Assembly: GCA_900104855.1 (NCBI GenBank)
Contig: FNSS01000001.1
Location: 4,402,001-4,466,000, forward strand
Source: Rhizobiales bacterium GAS188
GTDB lineage: Bacteria; Pseudomonadota; Alphaproteobacteria; Rhizobiales; Beijerinckiaceae
Length of the DNA: 64,000 nt
Reading direction: 5' to 3'
Both the position numbers and the translations under genes were made by a program. Numbering within the stretch: position 1 is the first letter of the stretch; each line of letters begins with the position of its first letter. Positions 26,167 to 34,824 of this stretch are shown here, piece by piece. The notes under the pieces were generated by a model. The model made no database searches. It saw only the letters and a program-made list of their open reading frames with translations, and had not been told where the DNA came from.

Positions 26167-27626
26167 GCTGAATAGATCGCTGCGTCGTGGATGAAATCGA
26201 ATGTCGGCACGCCGGTGCCGTTGGGCGCCGTGAACTTCGCTTTGAGCCAGAAGGGCAAGTTGTGATGAACGTCCCCGAGGAACAGCTTGCTCTGGATCGT
26301 CAACCCGAGCGTCACCGACGCCGCCGCGCTCGTGACCTTCATCACCCAGGTATCGACGCCCTTGTCGCTGCGTTGCGTATTCCGCCGGACAGTCGTGACG
26401 GCGGGATCGATGCCGGTCTTCGCGGTGATCGTGAACATCTTGGTAACATCGATCGGCTCGATATAATCCTCGCGCACGAAGATGAGCGTGACCTCGATGA
26501 CTGTCCCCGCCGCGAAGGTCGCAACCTTCGGCGCCGATGCCACGGTGATGCTGATGGTGCTGCCGGGCTTGATCTTGTTGCCTTTCGTGTAGCGATTGGC
26601 CGGCGTGATCTTCGTCGTCGTGCCCGCTGCGATGATCGACCAGAACACTTGGAACGGATCGCTGCTGCGGGTGACCGCGACGCCCGAGAGATTATTCTCG
26701 TCGAAGAGCTTGATCACCGGAGCCGGAGCGAACGGAACACCTGAGAGCGTCCCGCCGTTCCACTGGGCGATCGTGTCGTTCTTGGCAGCGTCGTGGCACA
26801 CCACCACCCAGCGGTCCGCCATGCCCCAGCTGGTGTTGGCTTGGCGCCAGGCATCCTTCAGCGACTTGCCCTTCGCCAGCTGATTAACGAAGGTGACATC
26901 GGCGCCCGACGACGGGTCGGCCGCGACCGACGTGCCGTGATATCCGAGGATGCCGCGGAACGACTTGCTCGCGGTCATCAGGGTCAGCCAGTCATTATGC
27001 GTTTCGGCGACCAGCGTGTTGCAATTGGACAGGATCAACCACTTCACGCCGGCAAACTTGCCCCCCGTCGCCGCAGCCTTGGCGAGGATGAAGAACGGGT
27101 CGACTTCGTCGATGTCGTTCGAGGCGGTGCCGAACATGTCGCCGGTGCGCACGCCGTGCGAGCTAACATAGACGAGGTCCGCGAGCCGTGCCCCCGAGCC
27201 GAGCGCGGAGGTCGCGGGGTTGCACGCAGGCGCCAGGATGAATCCCTGGATGAAGGTGTTGGCGGCGTTGATCTGCGAGACATTGCCGCTCTTGGTCGCC
27301 GACGGCCAATTGCCGGCATCGACGCCTGACCCGTCGCGTCCTTCGGGCATGATCACGATGTCTGCGAACGAGTTGCCTGTCTTCACCGAGCCGCCCTTTT
27401 GGACGAACCGTTGGCTCTCTGTGGCGAAGCGGATCGGCAGGTTCGCATGCGCCGTGTCCGTCCGGCGGTTCGCATCGGATGCCGCCGCGTTCAGGCCGCC
27501 CAGGAGATTCTTCCAGCCGAATTTTTGCCAGAGTTGGCCGATCGCCAGCGAGTCGATCGCCCGCGTCCCGTCGATCGTCACGTAGAAGAGGTCGCTCGAG
27601 GGCGGTTTGATGGTGACTTCAGTCAT
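26163..27626 (-). CDS. Caspase-fold (DUF6345-like) protein in the eCIS hub block
   Basis: 487 aa. The first 300 residues look like a caspase-fold peptidase: a beta strand ending in His-Gly (LVYVSSHGVRTG, His157) and a following strand ending in Cys (VKWLILSNCNTLV, Cys202), the order of the catalytic dyad in clan CD and CHAT enzymes. The later FRGILGYHGTS and GKSLKDAWRQAN segments resemble DUF6345-type proteins. Residues about 310-487 are beta-rich and may form a docking or carbohydrate-binding sandwich. It has no signal peptide. The stop overlaps the gpD-type hub start (ATGA), and it follows the hub/OmpA fusion by one base. Structural parts are not expected to have such a dyad, so cargo or a maturation protease is inferred. 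Confidence 0.7.
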   Translation of the reverse strand: MTEVTIKPPSSDLFYVTIDGTRAIDSLAIGQLWQKFGWKNLLGGLNAAASDANRRTDTAHANLPIRFATESQRFVQKGGSVKTGNSFADIVIMPEGRDGSGVDAGNWPSATKSGNVSQINAANTFIQGFILAPACNPATSALGSGARLADLVYVSSHGVRTGDMFGTASNDIDEVDPFFILAKAAATGGKFAGVKWLILSNCNTLVAETHNDWLTLMTASKSFRGILGYHGTSVAADPSSGADVTFVNQLAKGKSLKDAWRQANTSWGMADRWVVVCHDAAKNDTIAQWNGGTLSGVPFAPAPVIKLFDENNLSGVAVTRSSDPFQVFWSIIAAGTTTKITPANRYTKGNKIKPGSTISITVASAPKVATFAAGTVIEVTLIFVREDYIEPIDVTKMFTITAKTGIDPAVTTVRRNTQRSDKGVDTWVMKVTSAAASVTLGLTIQSKLFLGDVHHNLPFWLKAKFTAPNGTGVPTFDFIHDAAIYSA

Positions 27627-27627
27627 C

Positions 27628-29952
27628 TCACGGATCCGTCGAGAGCGGGTCGAGCGGGGTGATCACCGGCGTGTCGTCGAAGGCCGGGAAAAGCGGCGCG
27701 TCGCCGCGATAGACCCTGTTGAGCTGCGCGCGGGTCGGATCGTCGACCGCGCCGCTCGGATCGAGCCCCTGCGTTCCCTGGAATTGCGCGACGGCGTCGG
27801 GCAGGCTCGCCTCGGGCTTGAAACCCAGATTGTGCAGGCGGCGCGAGACGCCCTGATCGGTCGCGATGTCGCCGACGTCGACGAAGTAGTCGAGCTGCAC
27901 GACATCATTTGCGTCCGCGCTCGCGACGTAGCGCAGATTCGCGGTCGGGAACGCATCGCCCATGACCACCGAGAAGCGGCCATTGGCGTCGGTCGTGGCA
28001 TTGGCCGTGCTGCCGTCCGGAAAGGCGATCGTCACCGCCGCTCCGGCGAGCGGCGCGAAGGAACGATCGAAGATCCTCGCCTGGAGCTTGCGCCGCGGAT
28101 TGGTGCCATCGGCGGGGGCGAGGATCACGTCGAGACCCTTGGAGCCGTCGAGCCGGGTGCAAATGATCGGGCTAGTACCGGAATTCGGAGCGTCGTCCTT
28201 CAACCGCACCGTGAAGGGACCGTTGACGGAGAGGATGAAGACGCCGGGGCCCTTCGGCTTCGTCGGATAGGTGAATGAGCCGTCGGCGCCGGTCGTGCCG
28301 GGAATCGGGCGTCCATGGCCCGGGCCCGACGGCCGCTCGCCATCCATATACTCGCCGTCGGGCGCCGTGAGGACGTAATGCACGCCGGCTGCGGGCGAAC
28401 CGTTCTCGAATTGCATCGCAACCTTCACGATGAAGCTGCCGGGCTCCGCAGGTTGGACGAAAAACGTGTTGGGTTTCGGCACGTTGCGCGAGAGGACGAC
28501 GACCGGATCCCCCTTGGCTCCGACGCACCAGCCGGCGTTCACGGCACCGGGCGCCGGCAGGTCGAAGGTCGCCGGCGGCGCGACTTTCCCCGGCAGAGCG
28601 TTCGCTTTGACGAAGACGATCTCGGTGCGGCGGTTCGGCCGCCACGCGTCTTCGGTGTTCCGTACTGGATCCTGCAGGCCGCTCCCGAGCCATTTGACGA
28701 CCTCGCCCGGGCAATTCGGGAGGAATTGCGACTCGGGGATCTTAAGCGCGTCGCCGCTCAGATAAGCGTCGATCAGCGCAAGCCAGGTCGCGTCGCCGAC
28801 GATGCCGTTGACGGGCAGGCCGTGATCGGATTGGAAATTGCGGACTGCGGCGTCCGTCAACGCGCCGTGCACCTCGTCGATCTGGCCGCCGTAGAAATTC
28901 AGGCCGGCCAGCATGTGCTGGTATTCGCGCACGCTCCAATTGTCCTCGAGCCGGGTGATCGCCGAACCGCCACGACGCAGGGCGTTCCATTCCGCGACCG
29001 ACACGTCATGCGCCCTGCCGGCCGTCAGATAGGCGAAAGCGCCGCGGGCGCGACGCTCCGAGAGCGCTTGGTTGTAGCGCACCGGATCGACGCCGCCGGT
29101 GAGATCGGTATTGCCGACGATCAGGATCTTTTCGTCGGGATGCGCCTGAGCGCGAGCCGCGACGTCGCGCAGCACGCGGCGCAGGCACGGCTCGATGAAG
29201 GCTCTGTCGAACCAGTAATGCAGAATGAAGCCATGCGCGACGGGCGGGCCGGGCTTCAGATGGATTTCCACTCTCGTCGTCTGGCCGGCCACGACCTTGG
29301 CGGCGGTCGAGCCCGACAATGGCGGGTCGTCCACCGCCGCAGCTGCCGTGTAGGAGCCGGGCGGCATCGGGTTGACGGTCCAGACATTGCCGGTGCGATT
29401 GGTCAGCGTCGTCGTGAGCGGCGTGCCATTGTCTTGCTGGCCTGCCGCCGTCACCGTCACCTTGCTGAAATCGAATGCCGGGTCGCCATCCACGATCACC
29501 GTGACCTTGAGCACGCCGGTCTTGGTGTCCGGCGGGGGAGGTGGCGGCACGGGAGGTGGCGGCGGTGGCGGCTGCTCGTGCTGCGGTGGGGGGGTGGGGA
29601 TGTACTCGACGAGGTCCATCGACAATTCGAAGCGCTCGGGGCGCCCGGCGATCTCCCTGATGCCGAGTGCCTCGATCAGCACCTTGTCGATCTTGGTCGC
29701 TGTCGCGATGTCGGCGACGAAGGACACGGGCGCGGCGGCGCGGTATTTGTCGCGGAGCGTCTTGAGGTTGCTGCCCGCATCGGCGCCGGTCAGCATGCCG
29801 GCGAGCTTGATGCGCGCGGCACGGCGTCCGAGATCCTGCAGGAAATCGCCTTCGAGCGCCGGCACGCTGTGCTCTTCGAGCGCCTCGCTTTCCGTGCCGT
29901 CTATCGTCTGCACCAGTGGCAGCTCGAAGGTGTCGAGCATAGGGCGCGCCAT
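27628..29952 (-). CDS. Hub-domain/OmpA-like/peptidoglycan-binding fusion protein
   Basis: 774 aa. Residues 1-118 repeat the hub-type domain of the protein at 30387-30923 (HSVPALEGDFLQDLGRR, PVSFVADIATATKIDKVLIE). A polyproline hinge (126-141) leads to a small beta-sandwich (145-232). Next come an OmpA-like part (KILIVGNTDLTGG, YNQALSERRARGAFAYL, 243-312), a PG_binding_1-like helical unit (352-400, QIDEVHGALTDAAVRNFQ), and PNRRTEIVF (439-447), which reads as the final OmpA strand. So the peptidoglycan-binding unit seems inserted in the OmpA domain. Two Ig-like folds and a second PG_binding-like unit (about 690-765) end it. It suggests a baseplate part that grips cell wall, either in the producer or the target. 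Confidence 0.78.
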   Translation of the reverse strand: MARPMLDTFELPLVQTIDGTESEALEEHSVPALEGDFLQDLGRRAARIKLAGMLTGADAGSNLKTLRDKYRAAAPVSFVADIATATKIDKVLIEALGIREIAGRPERFELSMDLVEYIPTPPPQHEQPPPPPPPVPPPPPPDTKTGVLKVTVIVDGDPAFDFSKVTVTAAGQQDNGTPLTTTLTNRTGNVWTVNPMPPGSYTAAAAVDDPPLSGSTAAKVVAGQTTRVEIHLKPGPPVAHGFILHYWFDRAFIEPCLRRVLRDVAARAQAHPDEKILIVGNTDLTGGVDPVRYNQALSERRARGAFAYLTAGRAHDVSVAEWNALRRGGSAITRLEDNWSVREYQHMLAGLNFYGGQIDEVHGALTDAAVRNFQSDHGLPVNGIVGDATWLALIDAYLSGDALKIPESQFLPNCPGEVVKWLGSGLQDPVRNTEDAWRPNRRTEIVFVKANALPGKVAPPATFDLPAPGAVNAGWCVGAKGDPVVVLSRNVPKPNTFFVQPAEPGSFIVKVAMQFENGSPAAGVHYVLTAPDGEYMDGERPSGPGHGRPIPGTTGADGSFTYPTKPKGPGVFILSVNGPFTVRLKDDAPNSGTSPIICTRLDGSKGLDVILAPADGTNPRRKLQARIFDRSFAPLAGAAVTIAFPDGSTANATTDANGRFSVVMGDAFPTANLRYVASADANDVVQLDYFVDVGDIATDQGVSRRLHNLGFKPEASLPDAVAQFQGTQGLDPSGAVDDPTRAQLNRVYRGDAPLFPAFDDTPVITPLDPLSTDP

Positions 29953-29955
29953 GAT

Positions 29956-30375
29956 CTATTTGTTCAGCGTGTTGAGATCGTCGATGATGCCTGTGAGAAG
30001 ATCCAAAATGTCCTGCTTGACGGCGGAGAGCGAGGGGAGCCCGGTCACCACATTCGCGGCGCCGAGCACGTCGTCGATCGCGCTCTTCTGCTGCGGCAGC
30101 AGGGTTTCCGCCTTTTGCAACAATGTTGTTACGCCAGTCGTGAACTGCGAGACCTGGGCGAGGCCGCCGGGATCGGTGAGTTTGATATTGTTGATGGCGT
30201 CCTTCAGCTGACCCATTAAGGCGATGAGCTTCGTCAACAGGTCGCCGATTTGCGGCAGGATCGGTTTCAGCGTCGCGATGACCGGCTTGAGGCTCGTCGT
30301 GTTGCTGTCGAGGAACTGCTTGAACTGCGCTAGGGCGTCCTTGAGCTCCTGATAGAGGTTGGGGGTGTCGGTCAT
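29956..30375 (-). CDS. Small alpha-helical eCIS protein
   Basis: 139 aa, almost wholly predicted helical with heptad-like leucine/isoleucine spacing (LKPVIATLKPILPQIGDLL, LIALMGQLKDAINN, IIDDLNTLNK). No family is recognised. It could be a small tape-measure-like or hub-plug protein: a helix this long would span only about 20 nm. It begins 11 bases after the preceding gene with a GGAGACG ribosome site, and ends 3 bases before the hub/OmpA fusion. Confidence 0.65.
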   Translation of the reverse strand: MTDTPNLYQELKDALAQFKQFLDSNTTSLKPVIATLKPILPQIGDLLTKLIALMGQLKDAINNIKLTDPGGLAQVSQFTTGVTTLLQKAETLLPQQKSAIDDVLGAANVVTGLPSLSAVKQDILDLLTGIIDDLNTLNK

Positions 30376-30386
30376 GGATCGTCTCC

Positions 30387-30923
30387 TTACGGCTTTGCCG
30401 CTGCCTGCAGACGCGCGAGCAGAGCGGAGAACTTCGGGACGAAGCGCTGGAGCCCTGTCGCCAGGGCCTGCGCGGCGGCGATTCCGTCGACCACACCTTT
30501 GATGCGGTTGGCCGCGTCGCCGAGAATCGATGTGTCGACCCCGGTCGCCGGCGCCGGGTCGACCGGCTTGATAAATTCCCGCAAGGTGAGCGTGTAGCCG
30601 AAGCGTTGCGGCTTGCCGGCGAGTTCCTGCAGCCGCAAATCCTCGATCAGGACCAGATCGAGATGAGCGTCCGCGACGATGTCGCCGACGAACGGTACGG
30701 GCTTTCCGGCACGAAATTTGTCGTCGAGCTTTTGCACTGTCGTCAGCGCGTCGGGGCCGGTGGCGACCCCTCGCAGGACAACCCGCAGCGGACGGCGGCC
30801 GAGATTCTGCAGCAGGCTTCCCGACATGCCCGGCGGCTTGTGCTCGGCGAGCATGCGTCGATCCTGCGTGGTGATCTCCTGCACCAGCGGCAAGTCCAGA
30901 TCATCGAGAACAGGTTGGACCAT
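30387..30923 (-). CDS. Hub-type (DNA_circ_N/gp53-like) domain protein
   Basis: 178 aa. Residues 1-118 form a domain shared with the N-terminus of the protein at 27628-29952: LPLVQEITTQDRR, a PPGMSGSLLQNLGRRPLRV segment, KFRAGKPVPFVGDI, and the closing LTLREF. The GRRPxRVxLxG pattern resembles the DNA-circulation N-terminal domain of Mu-like phages, which is a baseplate hub component. The C-terminal 55 residues are helical. It follows the low-complexity protein by 2 bases. Two copies of the domain in one operon suggest a hetero-ring or sequential layers at the tube-baseplate junction. Confidence 0.7.
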   Translation of the reverse strand: MVQPVLDDLDLPLVQEITTQDRRMLAEHKPPGMSGSLLQNLGRRPLRVVLRGVATGPDALTTVQKLDDKFRAGKPVPFVGDIVADAHLDLVLIEDLRLQELAGKPQRFGYTLTLREFIKPVDPAPATGVDTSILGDAANRIKGVVDGIAAAQALATGLQRFVPKFSALLARLQAAAKP

Positions 30924-30925
30924 GG

Positions 30926-32089
30926 CTACACGTCGATTCCGAGGCGGCGGGCGTCATTGATGAGTGCGTTGCGCAAATGTTCGGCGAACTCGACCGGGTC
31001 GATGCGCAGCCGGTCGGTGCGCCGCGCCGAGGCGGCGCTGATTGGCGATGCCGCCTGCGCCGGCGCGCTTTGGTGGCGAGCCGCTAACTCGGAGGCCGAA
31101 AAGCGTCGCGGGTCGAGCGGCGGCACGATATTCGCCGACATATCCTTGGTGGAACCGTCGAGGATTGCGTCTTCGCCACCAACAGCCGATGCCGGTGCCC
31201 GACGCGCGGTCTGTGACGCTTCGGGCAGCTCACCGGACATGACCGGTGGGCGCAGCCCGACGGCCGGTATCTGCGAAGCACCTCGCGGGCGGCGATCAGA
31301 TGCCGGCGCCATCCCCCGAATGACCGGCGCATCGGGCGCGATCAGCGTGAGGCCGGGGTCCGGTTCGGCAATCGAGCGCATCCAGCCAGCCGGATCCGCG
31401 GCCACGACCCATGAACGCTGCACTGAGGGCGATCGCCCGGTCGTCCGCGAAAGCGCCTGTGCGATCCGGCCGATGGCGTGTTCGTGGAGATTGGCACTCG
31501 CCACGGCTCGCTTGATTGCCGTCGGATTGCCGACGCTCGCGGAGCTGCCGGTGCTTGGGGGCGACGCCAGATACAGGCCCAAATCGGCTCGCGGCGGGCG
31601 ACCGAGCAGGCGCAGCGCTCGCGTCACATCGCCCGCAAGCGCGGAAAGGCGCGGGCGCGTCATGCCGGTCGCGGGCGGCCAAGGCATGTGTCGCGCCGTT
31701 TCCATGCGCGCGTTCCTCATCGCCGTTCGACGACCGTGCCGCTCGGCCGTCGGTGCAGGCGCAAAACCGGGCCGCCGCAAGGCGAGGGCTTCCGAATTCT
31801 GCCCGTTGCGCGGCTGCGGCGCGCGGGCAGCTGGTTGCGCCCAAGCTCTCCGATGAGGCGGCACAGCGTGAGAGGCTGCGCCGATGCGCTCGCCGACCGC
31901 GCTCGTCAGCTCGCCGAGCCGCGTACCGAAGGGCGATGCATTCCAGTCCGCGCGGTCGATCGGGTCCCGTTGCAAGACCCACGAGGTCGCGGCTGCGAAT
32001 TCACGCAGCCACGCCGTGCCGCGCGCGCAGGCGCGGCGCCACGCGCCAGGCGCGCGCCCGCAAACGATGTCACGTCGTAGCGTCCGCAT
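30926..32089 (-). CDS. Low-complexity protein in the tape-measure slot
   Basis: 387 aa, rich in Ala, Arg, Pro and Ser, with few predicted helices and no recognised domain. The only well-ordered part seems to be the C-terminus (RIDPVEFAEHLRNALINDARRLGIDV, quoted as RIDPVEFAEHL and NDARRLGIDV). The ATG at 32089 lies 20 bases inside the chaperone gene. In contractile phages the tape-measure gene follows the tail-assembly chaperone, so by position this would be it, but composition is atypical for a tape measure. The frame is uninterrupted, co-directional and fills the gap exactly, supporting real coding. Confidence 0.6.
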   Translation of the reverse strand: MRTLRRDIVCGRAPGAWRRACARGTAWLREFAAATSWVLQRDPIDRADWNASPFGTRLGELTSAVGERIGAASHAVPPHRRAWAQPAARAPQPRNGQNSEALALRRPGFAPAPTAERHGRRTAMRNARMETARHMPWPPATGMTRPRLSALAGDVTRALRLLGRPPRADLGLYLASPPSTGSSASVGNPTAIKRAVASANLHEHAIGRIAQALSRTTGRSPSVQRSWVVAADPAGWMRSIAEPDPGLTLIAPDAPVIRGMAPASDRRPRGASQIPAVGLRPPVMSGELPEASQTARRAPASAVGGEDAILDGSTKDMSANIVPPLDPRRFSASELAARHQSAPAQAASPISAASARRTDRLRIDPVEFAEHLRNALINDARRLGIDV

Positions 32090-32540
32090 GAGCCTGCCCG
32101 CTGTGGGACATTTCGAGATAGAGCAAGATCTGCCCGATGGTCATTCCGCTGACCTGCTCCGGGGTCCAGCCGAACTCCTTGGCGAGGATGAAGCACGCCT
32201 TGGCGAGCGGCGCTTGCACGAACTCCTGGAGGGCGTCGCGCGGCGTATCGATGCCGCTGATCTCGTTGATGCGATCGACGAGGAAGCGCGCAAGACCGGC
32301 CGGCAATTGCAGGATCTGGTCGTATTTCAGCTCCGGCTCGACCAGCGCGTGCTGGATCATGAAAGTCGCCGAGAGCGCCTCATCCTCCTTCACGGATTTG
32401 GTGATCCGCTGCAGGTCGCGAACGGTGAGGGGCCGCAGGCGCACGAGGGCAGCACCGGTCGCCGCGGCGAACTCCGCCGGGATGACGATGTCTCGTGTCA
32501 ACCCGCCACCGGCGAGGAGTTCTTCGGCGCTGAGCATCAT
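32070..32540 (-). CDS. Tail-assembly chaperone-like protein
   Basis: 156 aa. The layout is that of phage tail-assembly chaperones: an N-terminal strand segment (VRLRPLTVRDLQRI), a helical core, and a C-terminal FGWTPEQVSGMTIGQILLYLE, close to the W-x-P-x-x motif seen in gpG/GTA-type chaperones. It sits directly after the tube gene, as in phages, and its ATG overlaps the tube stop. Such proteins usually hold the tape measure during tube polymerisation. A dedicated chaperone is commoner in phages than in characterised Afp/PVC loci. Confidence 0.75.
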   Translation of the reverse strand: MMLSAEELLAGGGLTRDIVIPAEFAAATGAALVRLRPLTVRDLQRITKSVKEDEALSATFMIQHALVEPELKYDQILQLPAGLARFLVDRINEISGIDTPRDALQEFVQAPLAKACFILAKEFGWTPEQVSGMTIGQILLYLEMSHSGQAHADATT

Positions 32541-33094
32541 GACACTGCGGGGAATTTCGGCTTGATCTGGGTGCCCCCGTCCGTGTCGACGACACTGATC
32601 GCCAACGCCCTGAAGGTGACGTTCTCCATAACGAAGTCGTCCTCAGGCATCTTGACGCCCCAATTTTGAAATTTCACGCCGTCGAGAACGAGCTCCGCCT
32701 TGTTTTTCGGGACTGCCGGGTCGTTGAGGTCGAACTTGATCTGGAACGCCGGCTGTGGGTAGGTGAGCGGTTGTTTGCCGTCTTGGGCACGCTGACCCAG
32801 GAGCAGCAAGATCAGGGCACCCGACAAATATGCCCGATCGATGCTGCCGCTGATATGGATGTTTCCTGGATGGAGGACGATCGGGTGCCGATGCCCGATC
32901 TCGTGGAATTCATCGAGGTCGGTTTGCACCGCCACCTGAATGCCGGTCGCGCGGCCCACCTGGGGCGCGACCGAACCGAAGGCGGAGGTGAGGACGCTCG
33001 CAGCGTCATCTGCCTCGGGGCTTACCCCTTGGGTATCTGTTGCGGACAGGGTGATACTTCCGGTCTTGCCCGTGAAAACGTTCTGCATGGCCAT
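32537..33094 (-). CDS. Tail tube protein
   Basis: 185-aa beta-barrel protein in the position of the inner tube, directly after the sheath. Features are an N-terminal SITLSATDTQG, the strand-rich IHISGSIDRAYLSGALILLL, FQIKFDLNDPAVPKNKAELV and a terminal VTFRALAISVVD. AAGGAGG lies 8 bases before the ATG, one of the strongest ribosome sites in the operon, fitting high expression of a major structural part. Only one tube gene is seen, whereas Afp/PVC loci have two or three; this makes the locus more phage-like. Confidence 0.8.
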   Translation of the reverse strand: MAMQNVFTGKTGSITLSATDTQGVSPEADDAASVLTSAFGSVAPQVGRATGIQVAVQTDLDEFHEIGHRHPIVLHPGNIHISGSIDRAYLSGALILLLLGQRAQDGKQPLTYPQPAFQIKFDLNDPAVPKNKAELVLDGVKFQNWGVKMPEDDFVMENVTFRALAISVVDTDGGTQIKPKFPAVS

Positions 33095-33108
33095 CGCTGC
33101 GTCCTCCT

Positions 33109-34821
33109 TCAGCTGAGAATCATCGTCACGCGGATGAAATTGATGCTGAAGACGGGCTGCAACGTCATTATCACTCGCACGATGCCGGCAATCTGTTCGT
33201 CACGCGTTGCGCTGACGTCGAGTTCGTAGGCAACAAGCATTTCGTCGTTGAACATCTGCTGGAGAAATCTGTTGAGCGTGGCCCGGAGCGCGCCTCGAAC
33301 GCGGTCGTTGTTGAGGAGACCGATGTAAGGACCCGCCGCAGATCGAACGCCGTACTTCGCATAGTCGACGATGCGGCGCGTCGTGATCTCGCGGAAGGCG
33401 CCGCTATCGCTCATCTGACCGCGCAATACGCGAATGCCGCGGTCGATTTCGAGAGCCGTCACGCCGTTCTGCACCAGCTCGGTCAGCTGCGGGTTGTTGA
33501 ATTTCACTTCGAGGCCTTGCACCGCGACCGTCTTGTTGGTGAGGCTGATGTGCGGCGGCATTCCGGCGAGCATCCCTGCGATCACCGCGGCCGTGTAGGA
33601 GCCGGGCAGAAGTACCGGGTTGACCGGTTGATCCAGGGCTGCAGCACTCGTCGTCAGAATGCCCGGTGCGACGAAGACGATCCGATCGCTGACGACCGTG
33701 TTGCCGAGCAACGCATCGACATATGTTGCGATGTCAGTTGTCGTAAGGGGAGATGAGCCGGTCTTGGCGGGGTTGCTGCCGACGACCGCGATGCGGTCGC
33801 GCTTGAAAACATCGGTTGATGCCTTTTGGCAGTGCGCGTCGAGGGCGGCCCCGGCCTGGGTGTTGCTCTGGCCGGCCGCGACAATGATGTGTGCGTCGAC
33901 ATCGAGGAGAGGATCCAATCCGCTCTGATAATCGGCTGTTGCTGCTCCGTCATCGCCGCCCGTGAATTTTGCGAAGGCAGTTGCAGGGACGGTAGGCGCG
34001 GGCAACTCGGCAGGCTTGGTGCCTGGGCTTGCGGTCACCCAGGCGGACGGCGCGCTGGTGATCTGATCGACAAGATTTTGGCCATCGACCACGGTGTACA
34101 CTTCGGTCGCGAGGCCCAATTGAAGGGTGACCTTGGCCGCCTTCGATTTGTCGACGAGATAGCTCGCGGTGACGGTATCGCTCGCCGTGATCGTATCAGC
34201 GAATGTGAGGACGCCGGTCGCGGCCGCGATCTTGACCTCGCCGGTCGCTGGTGCGGGGTCACCGTCGTAGAGGACCCGGAATTGCTGCGTTATCCCGGTC
34301 GCGATGAAGTGCACGCTGATCCGATTGCGTGCGCTTTTCACGACCGGCGCGTATTTGAGGTTGATAGGGGGGGCGCTGCCGGTGTGGACCTCGTTCGTGA
34401 CCTGAGCATTTGTATCGGCGGCAGCGACGTTGACCGAAAGGCCGTTGCCCCATTGGCCCTCGGTCAAAGCCGTGAGAACGGCGGCCGTGCCGGTCGCTGA
34501 CGCCAGAGAGTAGCGGGCTTTCTTGGCGTTTGTGTCGGCTACCCGCACGGCGTAGACGGTGCTGGCTCCGCTCGCAAACAACAATTCGAGCGCGCGCACC
34601 AAGCTGAGGGGCGACCCCGCAACGGTAGGCTGGGTGAATGCGTCGTATGATCCGAAGATCGATAGGGCATCGTTGTGGTTCGACAGCAGCGTCGGTTTCC
34701 CGATTGGCCCTTTCGACGCGGTGCCGACGACGCCGACATTGCCGACCGTCACTTGTCCCGGCGCAATCAACCCTTCGGCGCGCACTTCGATATAGGTGCC
34801 TGGCAAAACCATCGTGGACAT
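33109..34821 (-). CDS. Contractile tail sheath protein
   Basis: 570-aa sheath subunit, whose contraction drives the tube. The N-terminus VLPGTYIEVRAEGLIAPG and VGVVGTASKGPIGKPTLLS is the classic sheath start that forms the inter-subunit handshake. SGASTVYAVRVAD follows, then a variable beta-rich insertion (about 125-270) and a C-terminal domain (GVRSAAGPYIGLLNNDRVRG, ATLNRFLQQMFNDEML) for the contractile lattice. GGAGG lies 7 bases before the ATG. It is the only sheath gene in the locus, compared with three in Afp. Confidence 0.93.
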   Translation of the reverse strand: MSTMVLPGTYIEVRAEGLIAPGQVTVGNVGVVGTASKGPIGKPTLLSNHNDALSIFGSYDAFTQPTVAGSPLSLVRALELLFASGASTVYAVRVADTNAKKARYSLASATGTAAVLTALTEGQWGNGLSVNVAAADTNAQVTNEVHTGSAPPINLKYAPVVKSARNRISVHFIATGITQQFRVLYDGDPAPATGEVKIAAATGVLTFADTITASDTVTASYLVDKSKAAKVTLQLGLATEVYTVVDGQNLVDQITSAPSAWVTASPGTKPAELPAPTVPATAFAKFTGGDDGAATADYQSGLDPLLDVDAHIIVAAGQSNTQAGAALDAHCQKASTDVFKRDRIAVVGSNPAKTGSSPLTTTDIATYVDALLGNTVVSDRIVFVAPGILTTSAAALDQPVNPVLLPGSYTAAVIAGMLAGMPPHISLTNKTVAVQGLEVKFNNPQLTELVQNGVTALEIDRGIRVLRGQMSDSGAFREITTRRIVDYAKYGVRSAAGPYIGLLNNDRVRGALRATLNRFLQQMFNDEMLVAYELDVSATRDEQIAGIVRVIMTLQPVFSINFIRVTMILS

Positions 34822-34824
34822 GTT

